Part shown: one piece after another, positions 26,060 through 35,842 of the stretch
How positions within the stretch are numbered: the stretch's first letter is position 1
How the letters are laid out: each line of letters opens with the position of its first letter
Assembly (NCBI RefSeq): GCF_030418305.1
Contig: NZ_JAUHPX010000002.1
Location: forward strand, 186,001-250,000
Direction: 5' to 3'
DNA: 64,000 nt
Origin: Demequina lignilytica
Lineage (GTDB): Bacteria > Actinomycetota > Actinomycetes > Actinomycetales > Demequinaceae
Translations under genes and position numbers: made by a program
The notes under the pieces: model-generated
Database searches by the model: none
Told to the model about the DNA's origin: nothing
The model's input: the letters and a program-made list of their open reading frames with translations, nothing else

Positions 26060-27466
26060 TCACCAGGAGAACTCCTCGGCGTGCAGGTGCTTCTGTGAGA
26101 GTCCCGATGCCTCGGCGTCGGCGAACAGACTCTCGACCCACGCCGTCGGCCCGCACGCGTAGACGTCGGCGTCGGCGATGTCGGGGACCAGCTCCGCGAT
26201 CCGGACAGGGTTCTCGGCGGGGCTCCACCCGTCACCGCGGGGGCCCGTGAGAACGTGCACACGGGCGCCTCGTTGCTCGGCGATCGCGATCACCTCGTCC
26301 AGGTGGGGCGCCTGCTCGATGCTGGACGCACGGGCGATGACCGTGCAGCGACCAGGATCGATGTCGGCGGTCTCGAGGAACGCCAGGATGGGCGTGATGC
26401 CGATGCCCGAGCCGGCCAGCACGAGGTGGTCGCCCGTGCGGGTCTTCTCGGTGAACACGCCGAGCGGCCCCTCGACCATCACCGTGGTGCCGATCTTGAG
26501 CTCGTTCATGCGCGCCGAGTGGTCCCCGAGCGGCTTGACCGTGATGCGCATCCAGCGGTCCAGCGGGGCGCGCGACAGCGAGTACGGATGCGCCTCGCCC
26601 CACAGGTCCTTCTGCAGGAAGCGGAAGAGGAAGAACTGGCCGGCCTCCGGCCTCATCCGGAGCAGGTCGCGCCCCGTCAGGGTGATGACCGTCGAGCCGT
26701 CGGCGAGCGTGTCGATCGCGGCCACCGAGATGCGGTGCCGGAAGTACCGCACCAGCGGGCGGACCACGCGGTACGCGATCAGCCCTCCCACCGCCACGGT
26801 CCACAGCGTGAGCCAGTACCACCAGGCGAAGTCCATGGCCATGAAGGTCTCGCCGTCGGTGAACTGATGCGGGATGGCGAGGCCGACCGCGATGTAGCTG
26901 AAGATGTGGACCGCGTGCCAGTTCTCATACCTCCAGCGCGAGCGGACCAGCGCGAGCGAGGTCACCACGACGATCGTGAGCACCGCGAACCCGGCCCACG
27001 CGAGGAACATCGGGCCGCCGTACGCGACGATCAGCTGCCACGTCTGGTCCCAGATCCCGGTCTGGGTGGGCAGCGCGTAGCCCAGCACCAGGGTGACGAT
27101 GTGCGCGAGCATGACCAGGAAGCCCATGCGTCCCAGCTGCCCATGAAGGCGCGCCGCGCGGTCGTGACCGACCACGCGCTCGACCACCGGCATGCGCGCG
27201 ATCAGGATGAGCTGGCCCATGATCATGGTCGACGCGACGATCCCGGTGATGCGGCCCATGGTGACGAGGAACCCGGAGAGCGACGTCACGTCGACGGTGC
27301 CCGAGGAGAGCATGAAGGCGAGCGAGCCCACCCCGACGAGCCAGAGCGCGGCCTCGACGGAGTCCTTCCAGCGGCTGCGGCGGGCGGCCCGCCGGCGGCG
27401 CTCATCGCGCTTGCGGCGCGCCTCCTCCTGCCCGGTGGCGGGGACGGCCCAGCTCAGCGAGGTCAT
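26060..27466 (-). CDS. Ferric-reductase-like flavocytochrome, copy 2
   Basis: 468 residues, paralogous along its whole length to the 17557-18900 product. A basic N-terminal cytoplasmic segment (residues 10-34) precedes about six helices with haem His pairs (GRMGFLVMLAHIV and ENWHAVHIFSYIA, IPHQF). The reductase half has AHPYSLSRAPLDRWMR, LAGSGIGITPILAFLE and DVYACGPTAW, and ends HAEEFSW (copy 1 ends HEERFGW). The ATG overlaps the stop of the upstream FMN-binding protein gene by 4 nt, so the two are made together. Confidence 0.88.
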   Translation of the reverse strand: MTSLSWAVPATGQEEARRKRDERRRRAARRSRWKDSVEAALWLVGVGSLAFMLSSGTVDVTSLSGFLVTMGRITGIVASTMIMGQLILIARMPVVERVVGHDRAARLHGQLGRMGFLVMLAHIVTLVLGYALPTQTGIWDQTWQLIVAYGGPMFLAWAGFAVLTIVVVTSLALVRSRWRYENWHAVHIFSYIAVGLAIPHQFTDGETFMAMDFAWWYWLTLWTVAVGGLIAYRVVRPLVRYFRHRISVAAIDTLADGSTVITLTGRDLLRMRPEAGQFFLFRFLQKDLWGEAHPYSLSRAPLDRWMRITVKPLGDHSARMNELKIGTTVMVEGPLGVFTEKTRTGDHLVLAGSGIGITPILAFLETADIDPGRCTVIARASSIEQAPHLDEVIAIAEQRGARVHVLTGPRGDGWSPAENPVRIAELVPDIADADVYACGPTAWVESLFADAEASGLSQKHLHAEEFSW

Positions 27467-28050
27467 GCCAGACCCGCCGCCTGCATCGCGGAGAGCACGG
27501 CCTCCTCGACGCCCTCGGACGTGTAGCTCGCGCCGGAGATGTAGCCGACGTCGGTCGACTGCGCCTCGAGGATGGCGTCCTCGAGCTGGGGGATCGCGTA
27601 CTCGTTGATCTGCTGCGACTTGTGATCGGCCTCGCCGTCCTGCAACCAGGTGATGGCGGTCATGACGCCGTCCACCACCGTGATCTCGGCCTGGAAGTTC
27701 CCGTACCTCGTGGTCACGGCGGAGCCGTCGAACGTACCCGAGACGCTGGTCGTCGAACCCGTCGAGGTATCGGTGGACGCGTCCGTCGACGTGTCGGTCG
27801 AGGTATCGGTGGAGGTGTCCGTCGAGGAGCCGGTCGAGCTCTCCGTCGACGAACTCGCCTCCGGCGTGGCCTCGGTGGTGGCGGTCGAGTCGCTGGTCGT
27901 CGTCGAGTCCGACGTGTCGAGGGTGGCGGCCTCGGCGGTGGAGGTGGTCGTCGACTCTCCGCCGGAGAAGAGGCCCGACCCGCTGGCGGCGCCGGCCGTC
28001 AGCAGCACGGCCGAGAGGCCCGTGACGATGATGCCTGAGGATCGCTTCAT
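27463..28050 (-). CDS. Exported FMN-binding domain protein, copy 2
   Basis: 195 residues: N-terminal signal or anchor (IIVTGLSAVLLTAGAASG), a Ser/Thr/Asp-rich linker with DTST repeats (about 65-100), then the FMN_bind domain with flavinylation motif YISGASYTSEG. The Thr of SGASYT should carry FMN. No ribosome-binding site is obvious; GATATT lies 6 nt before the ATG, so the mRNA may be leaderless. It precedes and overlaps the flavocytochrome copy 2 gene. No second apbE is nearby, so the enzyme at 16.2 kb probably flavinylates this protein too. Confidence 0.84.
   Translation of the reverse strand: MKRSSGIIVTGLSAVLLTAGAASGSGLFSGGESTTTSTAEAATLDTSDSTTTSDSTATTEATPEASSSTESSTGSSTDTSTDTSTDTSTDASTDTSTGSTTSVSGTFDGSAVTTRYGNFQAEITVVDGVMTAITWLQDGEADHKSQQINEYAIPQLEDAILEAQSTDVGYISGASYTSEGVEEAVLSAMQAAGLA
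27761..27844. repeat. Seven 12-bp tandem repeats in the linker of FMN protein 2
   Basis: Units related to GTCGAGGTATCG begin at 27761, 27773, 27785, 27797, 27809, 27821 and 27833; the units at 27761 and 27797 are identical. They encode the Ser/Thr/Asp-rich linker. The unit length matches that in FMN protein 1, though the sequence differs. Confidence 0.72.
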
Positions 28051-28122
28051 GACACCAATATCACCGCCTGCCCCTGAGAGGACTCACAGGCGGACCTCAG
28101 AGTTCGCTGGGACGCGGCGGGG

Positions 28123-29196
28123 TCACACCAGCGCGCCGCGCAGCATGACGTGCCGCGGCGACGCGAGGGCGGCGATGTCCACCCGCGGATCGGCAGCGTA
28201 GACCACCAGGTCCGCAGGCTCGCCCTCCTCGAGCACGGGGGCGCCGAGGAAGGCCCGTGCGCGCCATGAGGCGATCGCGACCACCTCGTCCGCGGGGATG
28301 CCGGCCTCGACCAGCAGCGCAGCCTCGTCCGGCAGCACCCCGTGCCCGATGGTGCCGCCCGCATCGGTCCCGACCAGGAGGGGGACCCCGGCCTCGTGCA
28401 TCGCGCGGACGTGGGCGAAGCGCCGCTCGTGCATCGCGCGCATCCGGGCGGAGTAGGCGGGGAACTTCTCGGCACCCTGCTCGGCGTAGCCCTCGAAGTT
28501 CGCCACCTGGAGCAGCGTCGGGACCACCGGGATGCCGCGGCGCACGCACTCCTCCACGTGCTCCGGCTGAAGACCGGTGCCGTGCTCGATGCAGTCGATC
28601 CCGCCGTCGAGCAGCGCGTCCGCGGCCTCGGTCGCGAAGGTATGGGCGGTGACCCGCGCGCCTTGCTCGTGCGCGGCGGCGATACCCTCCGCCAGCACGT
28701 CGGCGGGCCACAGCGGGGTGAGGTCGCCGGCGTCGCGGTCGATCCAGTCGGCGATGATCTTGACCCAGCCGTCGCTCTTGCGCGCCTCCTCCGCCATCAC
28801 CGCGGGCAGGTCGGAGACCTCGATCTCGCGGGCGTAGTACCGGAGGTACCGCTTGGGGCGCGCGATGAATCGCGCGGCGCGGACGATGCGCGGGGCGTCG
28901 GCGACGGCGTCGAGGAACCGGGTGTCGGTGGGCGAGCCCGCGTCGCGGATCAGCAGCGTGCCGGCGTCGCGGTCGACCATCGCCTGCTTGAGCGCGAGAT
29001 CGCGGTCCACCTCGCCCCCGCTGTCGAGTCCCACGTGGCAGTGGACGTCGACCAGCCCGGGCACCACGACGCCGTCCAGGGTCGCCGTGACCGGGGCCGC
29101 GGGCTCGCGGTAGGTGATGCGGCCGTCCACCACCCAGGCACCGTCGCGGACGTCTCCGTCGCCCGCGAGGACCGGTCCCGAGAGGCGGATCGCCAC
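28123..29196 (-). CDS. Amidohydrolase-family metal-dependent hydrolase
   Basis: 357-residue cytosolic TIM-barrel hydrolase of the imidazolonepropionase/aryldialkylphosphatase type. The metal-binding VDVHCHVGLD motif follows the first beta segment; metal ligands continue with VTAHTFATEAA, DCIEHGTGL and LLVGTDAGGTIGHG. The end ADLVVYAADPR is typical. Substrate cannot be read from the sequence. It begins 1 nt after the ffh stop, implying one transcript, although ffh is functionally unrelated. A decamer copy lies inside at 28881. Confidence 0.85.
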   Translation of the reverse strand: MAIRLSGPVLAGDGDVRDGAWVVDGRITYREPAAPVTATLDGVVVPGLVDVHCHVGLDSGGEVDRDLALKQAMVDRDAGTLLIRDAGSPTDTRFLDAVADAPRIVRAARFIARPKRYLRYYAREIEVSDLPAVMAEEARKSDGWVKIIADWIDRDAGDLTPLWPADVLAEGIAAAHEQGARVTAHTFATEAADALLDGGIDCIEHGTGLQPEHVEECVRRGIPVVPTLLQVANFEGYAEQGAEKFPAYSARMRAMHERRFAHVRAMHEAGVPLLVGTDAGGTIGHGVLPDEAALLVEAGIPADEVVAIASWRARAFLGAPVLEEGEPADLVVYAADPRVDIAALASPRHVMLRGALV

Positions 29197-29197
29197 G

Positions 29198-30799
29198 TCA
29201 GCGGCCCAGGTACTTGCCGAGACCCTCGCCGAGCGAGGCGCGGTCGACCTCCTGCGGCGCCGGCTGCCCGATCCCGAAGGCGGAGCCCGCCTGCTGCGAG
29301 GGACCGTTCACCGCCCGATCGCGGGCGGCCGCCTCCTGCTGGGCGCGCTTCGCCGGGTTGCCGGACTTGCCCTTCACCTTGCGCTGCGGGGCCTGCTTGC
29401 CCTTCGACTTCTTCCCGCCGGGGAGACCGCCGAAGGCGCCCGGGCCCCCGCCGGCGCCCGGCATCGCGGGCATGCCGCCGCCCCGCGACATCGCGCGCAT
29501 CATCTGCTGCGCCTGCTCGAACCGCTTGATCAACGAGTTGATCTGGGCGACCGACGTGCCGGATCCCGCGGCGATGCGGGTGCGACGCGAGCCGTTGAGG
29601 ACCTTGGGGTTCTCGCGCTCGAGCGGCGTCATGGACTGGATGATCGCCTCGGTGCGCACCAGCTCGCGCTCGTCGAAGTTCTCGATCTGGTCGCGGACCT
29701 GGCCCATGCCGGGAAGCATGGTGAGCATCTTCTTCATCGAGCCCATGTTCTTGAGCTGCTGCATCTGCGACAGGAAGTCCGCAAGCGTGAAGTCCTCGCC
29801 CTTGCTGACCTTCTCCGCCATGCGCTCGGCCTCGGCCTGGTCGAACGTGCGCTCGGCCTGCTCGATGAGCGTGAGGATGTCGCCCATGTCGAGGATCCGC
29901 GACGCCATCCGGTCCGGGTGGAAGACCTCGAAGTCGTCGAGCTTCTCACCCGTCGACGCGAACATGATCGGGCGGCCCGTGACCTCGGCGACCGACAGCG
30001 CGGCACCGCCGCGCGCGTCGCCGTCGAGCTTGGTGAGCACCACGCCCGTGAAGTCGACGCCCTCCTGGAAGGCGGTCGCGGTGGCGACGGCGTCCTGACC
30101 GATCATCGCGTCGATGACGAACAGCACCTCGTGCGGCTCGACCGCCTTGCGGATGTCGCCGGCCTGACGCATCAGCTCCTGGTCGATGCCGAGCCGGCCC
30201 GCGGTGTCGACGATCACGACGCTGTGCTGGCGCTGCTCGGCCTCCTTGAGACCCTTCTTCGCCACCTTGACGGGATTGCCGCGCGGGCGCTCGTCCTCGC
30301 GGGTCACGCCCGGCTCGGGTGCGAACACCGGCACGCCGGCGCGCTCGCCGACCACCCGGAGCTGGGTGACGGCGTTCGGGCGCTGCAGGTCCGCCGCGAC
30401 GAGCAGCGGCGTGTGGCCCTGCTGCTTGAGGTGATGGGCGAGCTTGCCCGCGAGCGTGGTCTTGCCCGCGCCCTGCAGACCCGCCAGCATGATCACGGTC
30501 GGGCCGTTCTTCGCGAACCGCAGCGGGCGGGACTCGCCGCCGAGGATCGCGATGAGCTCCTCGTTGACGATCTTGACGACCTGCTGTCCGGGGTTCAGGG
30601 CCTGCGAGACCTCGATCCCGAGCGCGCGCTCGCGGATGTTGCCGGTGAACGTCCGCACCACCGGCACGGCGACGTCGGCGTCGAGCAGCGCGCGGCGGAT
30701 CTCGCGGATGGTGCCGTCGATGTCGGCCTCGGAGAGGCGACCCTTGCCCCGCAGATTGCGGAACGTCTCTGTCAGGCGATCGGAGAGGTTGGCGAACAC
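29198..30799 (-). CDS. ffh: Signal recognition particle protein Ffh
   Basis: GTPase that binds signal sequences of nascent membrane proteins and docks with FtsY. GTG at 30799 (AAGGGA upstream) gives 533 residues. N domain 1-90; G domain with GLQGAGKTTLAGKLA, VDTAGRLGIDQELM and VLTKLDGDARGG; Met-rich M domain with MQQLKNMGSMKKMLTMLPGM and SRRTRIAAGSG. A Gly/Lys-rich disordered tail of about 100 residues is longer than in E. coli. It follows glnD by 29 nt. Confidence 0.96.
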   Translation of the reverse strand: MFANLSDRLTETFRNLRGKGRLSEADIDGTIREIRRALLDADVAVPVVRTFTGNIRERALGIEVSQALNPGQQVVKIVNEELIAILGGESRPLRFAKNGPTVIMLAGLQGAGKTTLAGKLAHHLKQQGHTPLLVAADLQRPNAVTQLRVVGERAGVPVFAPEPGVTREDERPRGNPVKVAKKGLKEAEQRQHSVVIVDTAGRLGIDQELMRQAGDIRKAVEPHEVLFVIDAMIGQDAVATATAFQEGVDFTGVVLTKLDGDARGGAALSVAEVTGRPIMFASTGEKLDDFEVFHPDRMASRILDMGDILTLIEQAERTFDQAEAERMAEKVSKGEDFTLADFLSQMQQLKNMGSMKKMLTMLPGMGQVRDQIENFDERELVRTEAIIQSMTPLERENPKVLNGSRRTRIAAGSGTSVAQINSLIKRFEQAQQMMRAMSRGGGMPAMPGAGGGPGAFGGLPGGKKSKGKQAPQRKVKGKSGNPAKRAQQEAAARDRAVNGPSQQAGSAFGIGQPAPQEVDRASLGEGLGKYLGR

Positions 30800-30828
30800 G
30801 GAAATCCCTTCACAACGTGCGCACCAGC

Positions 30829-32622
30829 CTACCGTCCCCCACCGGCCTCCCCCGTGGCCAGCGCCCGCCGGGCGCGATCGGTGAGCGAGTCGATCAGCTG
30901 CGCGCGCCAGGCCGTCCACGCCTTCGGGCCCGCCGCCTTGGAGTCGGCCTCGGTGAGCGCCCGGAGCAGCTCGAGCAGGTCCGCGCGGTGGTCGACGGCC
31001 TCGAGCAGGCGCGCCACCGTCTCGGGGGCCTCGGGGTCCTTGGTGGTCGCGAGCGACGCGAGCGTGAGGTGCTCGCGGACGAGCCTCTCGAGGTCCGCCG
31101 CAGAACCCTCCGACAGGCCCATGCGGGAGGCGATGCGCGGGATGAGCGCCGCGCCGTCCATCGAGTGGTCGGTCGCGCCGGCGCGCTTTCCGATGTCGTG
31201 GAACAGGGCGGCCAGCAGCAGCAGGTCCAGCTGCGGGACGCCGCGACGGTGCCGTCCCGCGAGCACCACGGCCTCGAGGTTGTGCCGGTCGACCGTGAAC
31301 ACGTGGATCGCGCTGCGCTGCGGACGGTTGCGGACCCCGTCCCACTCGGGGATCCACCGCACCACCTGGCCCCAGAGGTCGACCGCCTCCCAGACGCCGA
31401 CCAGGTGAGAGCTGGAACGGAGCAGGTCGCGGAGGTGCTGGCGCGCCTCGGACGGCCACGGCTCGGGAAGGTCGGGGGCGCGGCGCATCGACTCGAGCAG
31501 CGTCGGCGTGAACGTCAGCCCGGTGGTAGCGGCGACGGCGGCGGCGCGCAGCGGGAGCAGCGCGTCCTCCTCGACGGGGTGATGCGGCGCCAACGCGAGC
31601 TCGCCGTCGACGTCGATCAGGCCGGGAGCGACCGAGACATGGCGGGGCGCGGCCGCGCGCCGGCGCGCCAGGAACGCGCGGCTGCCGACGCCGGACCGCT
31701 CGAGGGAGCGGCGCGCGCCGCGCTCGGTCGTGTCCAGCGCGAACGCGACCGTCCGCCCGGCCTCGGCCAGACCGGCCAGGAGGTCGTCGGGGTCGTCGAA
31801 GCCGACCCGCTCCGCGACCTCCGGCGCCAGGTGGCGGCCCAGGACGTTGACCGCGCGGCCCGACTCCATCTGGATCGCGTCGCGGACGTCCATCAGGAAG
31901 TCGCCGGCGGCGTCGACGGCGCCGTGCGGGCGGTCGGTCAGCCAGGTGGCGGAGAGCGCCGTGAGGCTCGTGAAGTCGCGCATCCCGCCGCGCGCCTCCT
32001 TGAGGTTCGGCTCGATCAGGTACGCCAGCTCGCCATGCCGCTCGGCGCGGGCGCGCGAGGCCGCCAGGAGGTCGGGCAGACGCTTGCGCGACGCCGCGCG
32101 CCAGTCCTGGTAGATGTAGGTGCGAGCCTGCTGGATCACCTGCTCGTCACCGGCGATCGCGTGCAGGTCGAGCAGCCCGGCGGCTGCGGCGAGGTCCTTC
32201 TGCGCCACCTGTCGGCACTCCGTGAGCGTGCGGGTCGAGTAGTCCAGCTCGAGACCCTCGTCCCAGATCGGGTACCAGAGGCTCTGCGCGAGGTCGGCGA
32301 CGGTCTGCTTCGCGTGGGTCGATCCGTCGTGCAGGATCACCAGGTCCAGGTCCGACGCCGGACCGAGCTGGTTCCGGCCGAGCGACCCCACGGCGCCGAA
32401 GGCGATCCCCGACTCCAGGCCCGGGGCGTGCTGGAGCCAGTGCTCGCGGAGCCGCGCGAGCACGAACGCGGTCAGCTGCTGGCGCCGCTCGCGACCGGGG
32501 ACGTTCTCGGCATAGAGCTTCTCGGCGAGCTCCCGGCGGACGCGCTTGAGGTCCCGCACCCCCAGGGGGTGCGGGACCTCAGCGTCGGAGCCGTCACGTG
32601 CAGGGACGTCACGGCCCGACAT
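30829..32622 (-). CDS. glnD: PII uridylyl/adenylyltransferase GlnD, without ACT domains
   Basis: Modifies the Tyr of PII (GlnK) according to nitrogen status; in actinobacteria it adenylylates GlnK. The nucleotidyltransferase core has [20 protein letters not shown] (GS and DxD metal ligands); the HD hydrolase domain has [14 protein letters not shown] and [10 protein letters not shown]. The protein ends at 597 residues, just after the HD region. E. coli GlnD is about 890 residues with two C-terminal glutamine-sensing ACT domains, which are absent here. The stop codon is clean and ffh starts 29 nt later, so this is not an assembly edge. Third gene of amt-glnK-glnD. Confidence 0.9.
   Translation of the reverse strand: MSGRDVPARDGSDAEVPHPLGVRDLKRVRRELAEKLYAENVPGRERRQQLTAFVLARLREHWLQHAPGLESGIAFGAVGSLGRNQLGPASDLDLVILHDGSTHAKQTVADLAQSLWYPIWDEGLELDYSTRTLTECRQVAQKDLAAAAGLLDLHAIAGDEQVIQQARTYIYQDWRAASRKRLPDLLAASRARAERHGELAYLIEPNLKEARGGMRDFTSLTALSATWLTDRPHGAVDAAGDFLMDVRDAIQMESGRAVNVLGRHLAPEVAERVGFDDPDDLLAGLAEAGRTVAFALDTTERGARRSLERSGVGSRAFLARRRAAAPRHVSVAPGLIDVDGELALAPHHPVEEDALLPLRAAAVAATTGLTFTPTLLESMRRAPDLPEPWPSEARQHLRDLLRSSSHLVGVWEAVDLWGQVVRWIPEWDGVRNRPQRSAIHVFTVDRHNLEAVVLAGRHRRGVPQLDLLLLAALFHDIGKRAGATDHSMDGAALIPRIASRMGLSEGSAADLERLVREHLTLASLATTKDPEAPETVARLLEAVDHRADLLELLRALTEADSKAAGPKAWTAWRAQLIDSLTDRARRALATGEAGGGR
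32548..32580 (-). terminator. Strong 33-nt inverted repeat in the first codons of glnD
   Basis: GAGGTCCCGCACCCCC and GGGGGTGCGGGACCTC flank a single A, giving up to 16 paired bases (fewer after loop formation). It lies 42-74 nt into glnD and 60 nt past the glnK stop, coding for [11 protein letters not shown]. It resembles a terminator stem without a T-run and may limit read-through from amt-glnK into glnD-ffh. A GTG inside the second arm could be an alternative glnD start. Confidence 0.5.
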
Positions 32623-32639
32623 GGATGGAGCGGAGTCCC

Positions 32640-34261
<1,622 letters not shown>

Positions 34262-34321
34262 TGGTTGTCTCTCCTTTTCGCTAGCCCTCCGGCTAGTCAA
34301 CGATGAGACTTCCCTAGAACT

Positions 34322-34359
34322 GTTACCCCTGAACGACCTCCGTGTTTCCGAACGGTTAC
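34322..34359 (-). promoter_or_regulatory. GlnR-type operator upstream of amt-glnK-glnD
   Basis: On the minus strand the order is GTAAC, 6 nt, GAAAC, 6 nt, GTCGT, 6 nt, GTAAC. This has exactly the 11-bp spacing of the actinobacterial GlnR consensus (GTnAC-n6-GAAAC twice). The third box is the weakest. It lies 61-98 nt before the amt ATG. A small CTAGCC/GGCTAG hairpin is in the leader at 34281-34296. Confidence 0.72.
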
Positions 34360-34442
34360 ATCAGGGGGTCAAGCGTAAAAGGTGTGTTGCATGACCATGC
34401 AGAGAGGAACGATGCGGACATCTCGCGCGTCCTCGCGACGGC

Positions 34443-35036
34443 TCACCATGCCGCGTCGACGAGCCAGCGACCGTCGACGCGCACGAGGTCGTAGGTCCAT
34501 TCCTCGGTGTCGCTGGTGCCGTCCGACCATGTGACCTCCTCGACCGCGGTCAGACGGGCCTCTCCCCCGTCGACCTCGAGCGCGGTGATCTGCATCGACC
34601 ACGACGGGAGGTCCGCCTCCGTGAACGGCTCGCCCATCTCGGCGCAGTACTCGTCGGCGCTGCCGCCGCGGTAGGCCGCCGTGGTGAGGGCCGCCTCGGC
34701 CGCGCAGTCGTTCGCGTACCAGGCGTCGAGATAGTCCGCGTAGGCGTCGGCGACCGCGCGCTCGTCCGCGGAGGCCACCGCCACCGGCGCGCCCGTCGCG
34801 TCGGAGGCCTCACCCGCGCCGATCAGGGCGGGGACCAGCACGAGGGCGACCACCACGCCGACGCCGACCACGAGCGCGATCGCCGCCGCGGCGACGCCGA
34901 TCCACAGCCCCGTGCGGCGGGCGGGGCGAGGCGCGACGGCCGGCTGCTGCACATGCTCCGTCCACGCGGAGCCGTCCCACCAGCGCAGCGCGCCGTGACC
35001 GTCCGGATACCAGCCGGGTGCAGGGCTCTCGCTCAC
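34443..35036 (-). CDS. DUF2510 membrane protein, copy A
   Basis: 197 residues. The N-terminal DUF2510 motif is PGWYPDGHGALRWWDGSAWT, followed by a membrane helix (residues 45-72, IGVAAAAIALVVGVGVVVAL) and an exported domain of about 110 residues with NTF2-like character (ADAYADYLDAWYANDCAAEA; end LVRVDGRWLVDAAW). Function unknown. It is next to a second protein of the same layout, whose gene ends 7 nt before this one starts. A near-decamer lies in its 3' flank at 34407. Confidence 0.75.
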   Translation of the reverse strand: MSESPAPGWYPDGHGALRWWDGSAWTEHVQQPAVAPRPARRTGLWIGVAAAAIALVVGVGVVVALVLVPALIGAGEASDATGAPVAVASADERAVADAYADYLDAWYANDCAAEAALTTAAYRGGSADEYCAEMGEPFTEADLPSWSMQITALEVDGGEARLTAVEEVTWSDGTSDTEEWTYDLVRVDGRWLVDAAW

Positions 35037-35043
35037 CGGGGCG

Positions 35044-35775
35044 TCACTCGATCCACTCGAAGTCGGACACCCGCCAGCCGGCGTCGGTCAGGACGAGCAT
35101 GTACGCGGTGGTCGAGTCCGAGGTCCACCCGTCGCCCCAGTCGACCGTCTCGAGCAGCGTGACCTCGGCGGCGTCGGCCCCGACCGACTCGTCCAGCACC
35201 TCGGCGCCGACGAGCACGGGCTCGTCACCGGTGGGCTCGATCCCCTCGCAGTAGTCCTCCTCGGACATGCCCCACGTGCGCTCCTCGGAGCTGAGACGGT
35301 GCTCGGCGATGCAGTCGTTCGCGTTCCATGCGGCGACCCAGGCGATCGCGACCTCCGAGGGCGACGAGTCGGCGGTGATCTCCGCGATCTCGAGCGCAGC
35401 CGCCGGCTCGACGGTCTCCTCTGCGGCGCCGGCGGCGGTCGCGTCCGCGGACGGCTCGGCACCGCCGCTCGCGCTCGCGACGCTCGTGGGAGCGGGTGCC
35501 GCCGCGGTCGACGAGCCCAGTCCGGTCAGCGTCGGCACCAGCATCAGCCCGATCCCGGCGAGCGCGAGCACGCCGGCCACGACGAGCGCTCCGATCTGGC
35601 CGCCGCTGAGGGGCCGTGCGGCGGGCGCGGCTTCCGCCGCGACCGGGAGCACCTGGGTCGGCGCCGGCTCGGCGGGAGGCGCGGGGTCGTGGGTGTGCTC
35701 CGTCCAGGCCTGGCCGTCCCAATACCTCAGCAGCCCGGATCCGTCCGGATACCAGCCAGGATCAACGTTCACCAT
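35044..35775 (-). CDS. DUF2510 membrane protein, copy B
   Basis: 243 residues with the same architecture as copy A: PGWYPDGSGLLRYWDGQAWT, an Ala/Pro linker, a membrane helix (about 66-91) and an exported domain (IAWVAAWNANDCIAEHRLSS; end MLVLTDAGWRVSDFEW). DUF2510 is common in actinobacterial membrane proteins but has no assigned activity. The two genes are 7 nt apart and likely co-transcribed. Confidence 0.75.
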   Translation of the reverse strand: MVNVDPGWYPDGSGLLRYWDGQAWTEHTHDPAPPAEPAPTQVLPVAAEAAPAARPLSGGQIGALVVAGVLALAGIGLMLVPTLTGLGSSTAAAPAPTSVASASGGAEPSADATAAGAAEETVEPAAALEIAEITADSSPSEVAIAWVAAWNANDCIAEHRLSSEERTWGMSEEDYCEGIEPTGDEPVLVGAEVLDESVGADAAEVTLLETVDWGDGWTSDSTTAYMLVLTDAGWRVSDFEWIE

Positions 35776-35842
35776 GCCCCCTCAGCGCGTGTCTGCGTGC
35801 ATCGTGGCGGGGGGCCCATGACGCTGTCAACCCGGTGTGCGG

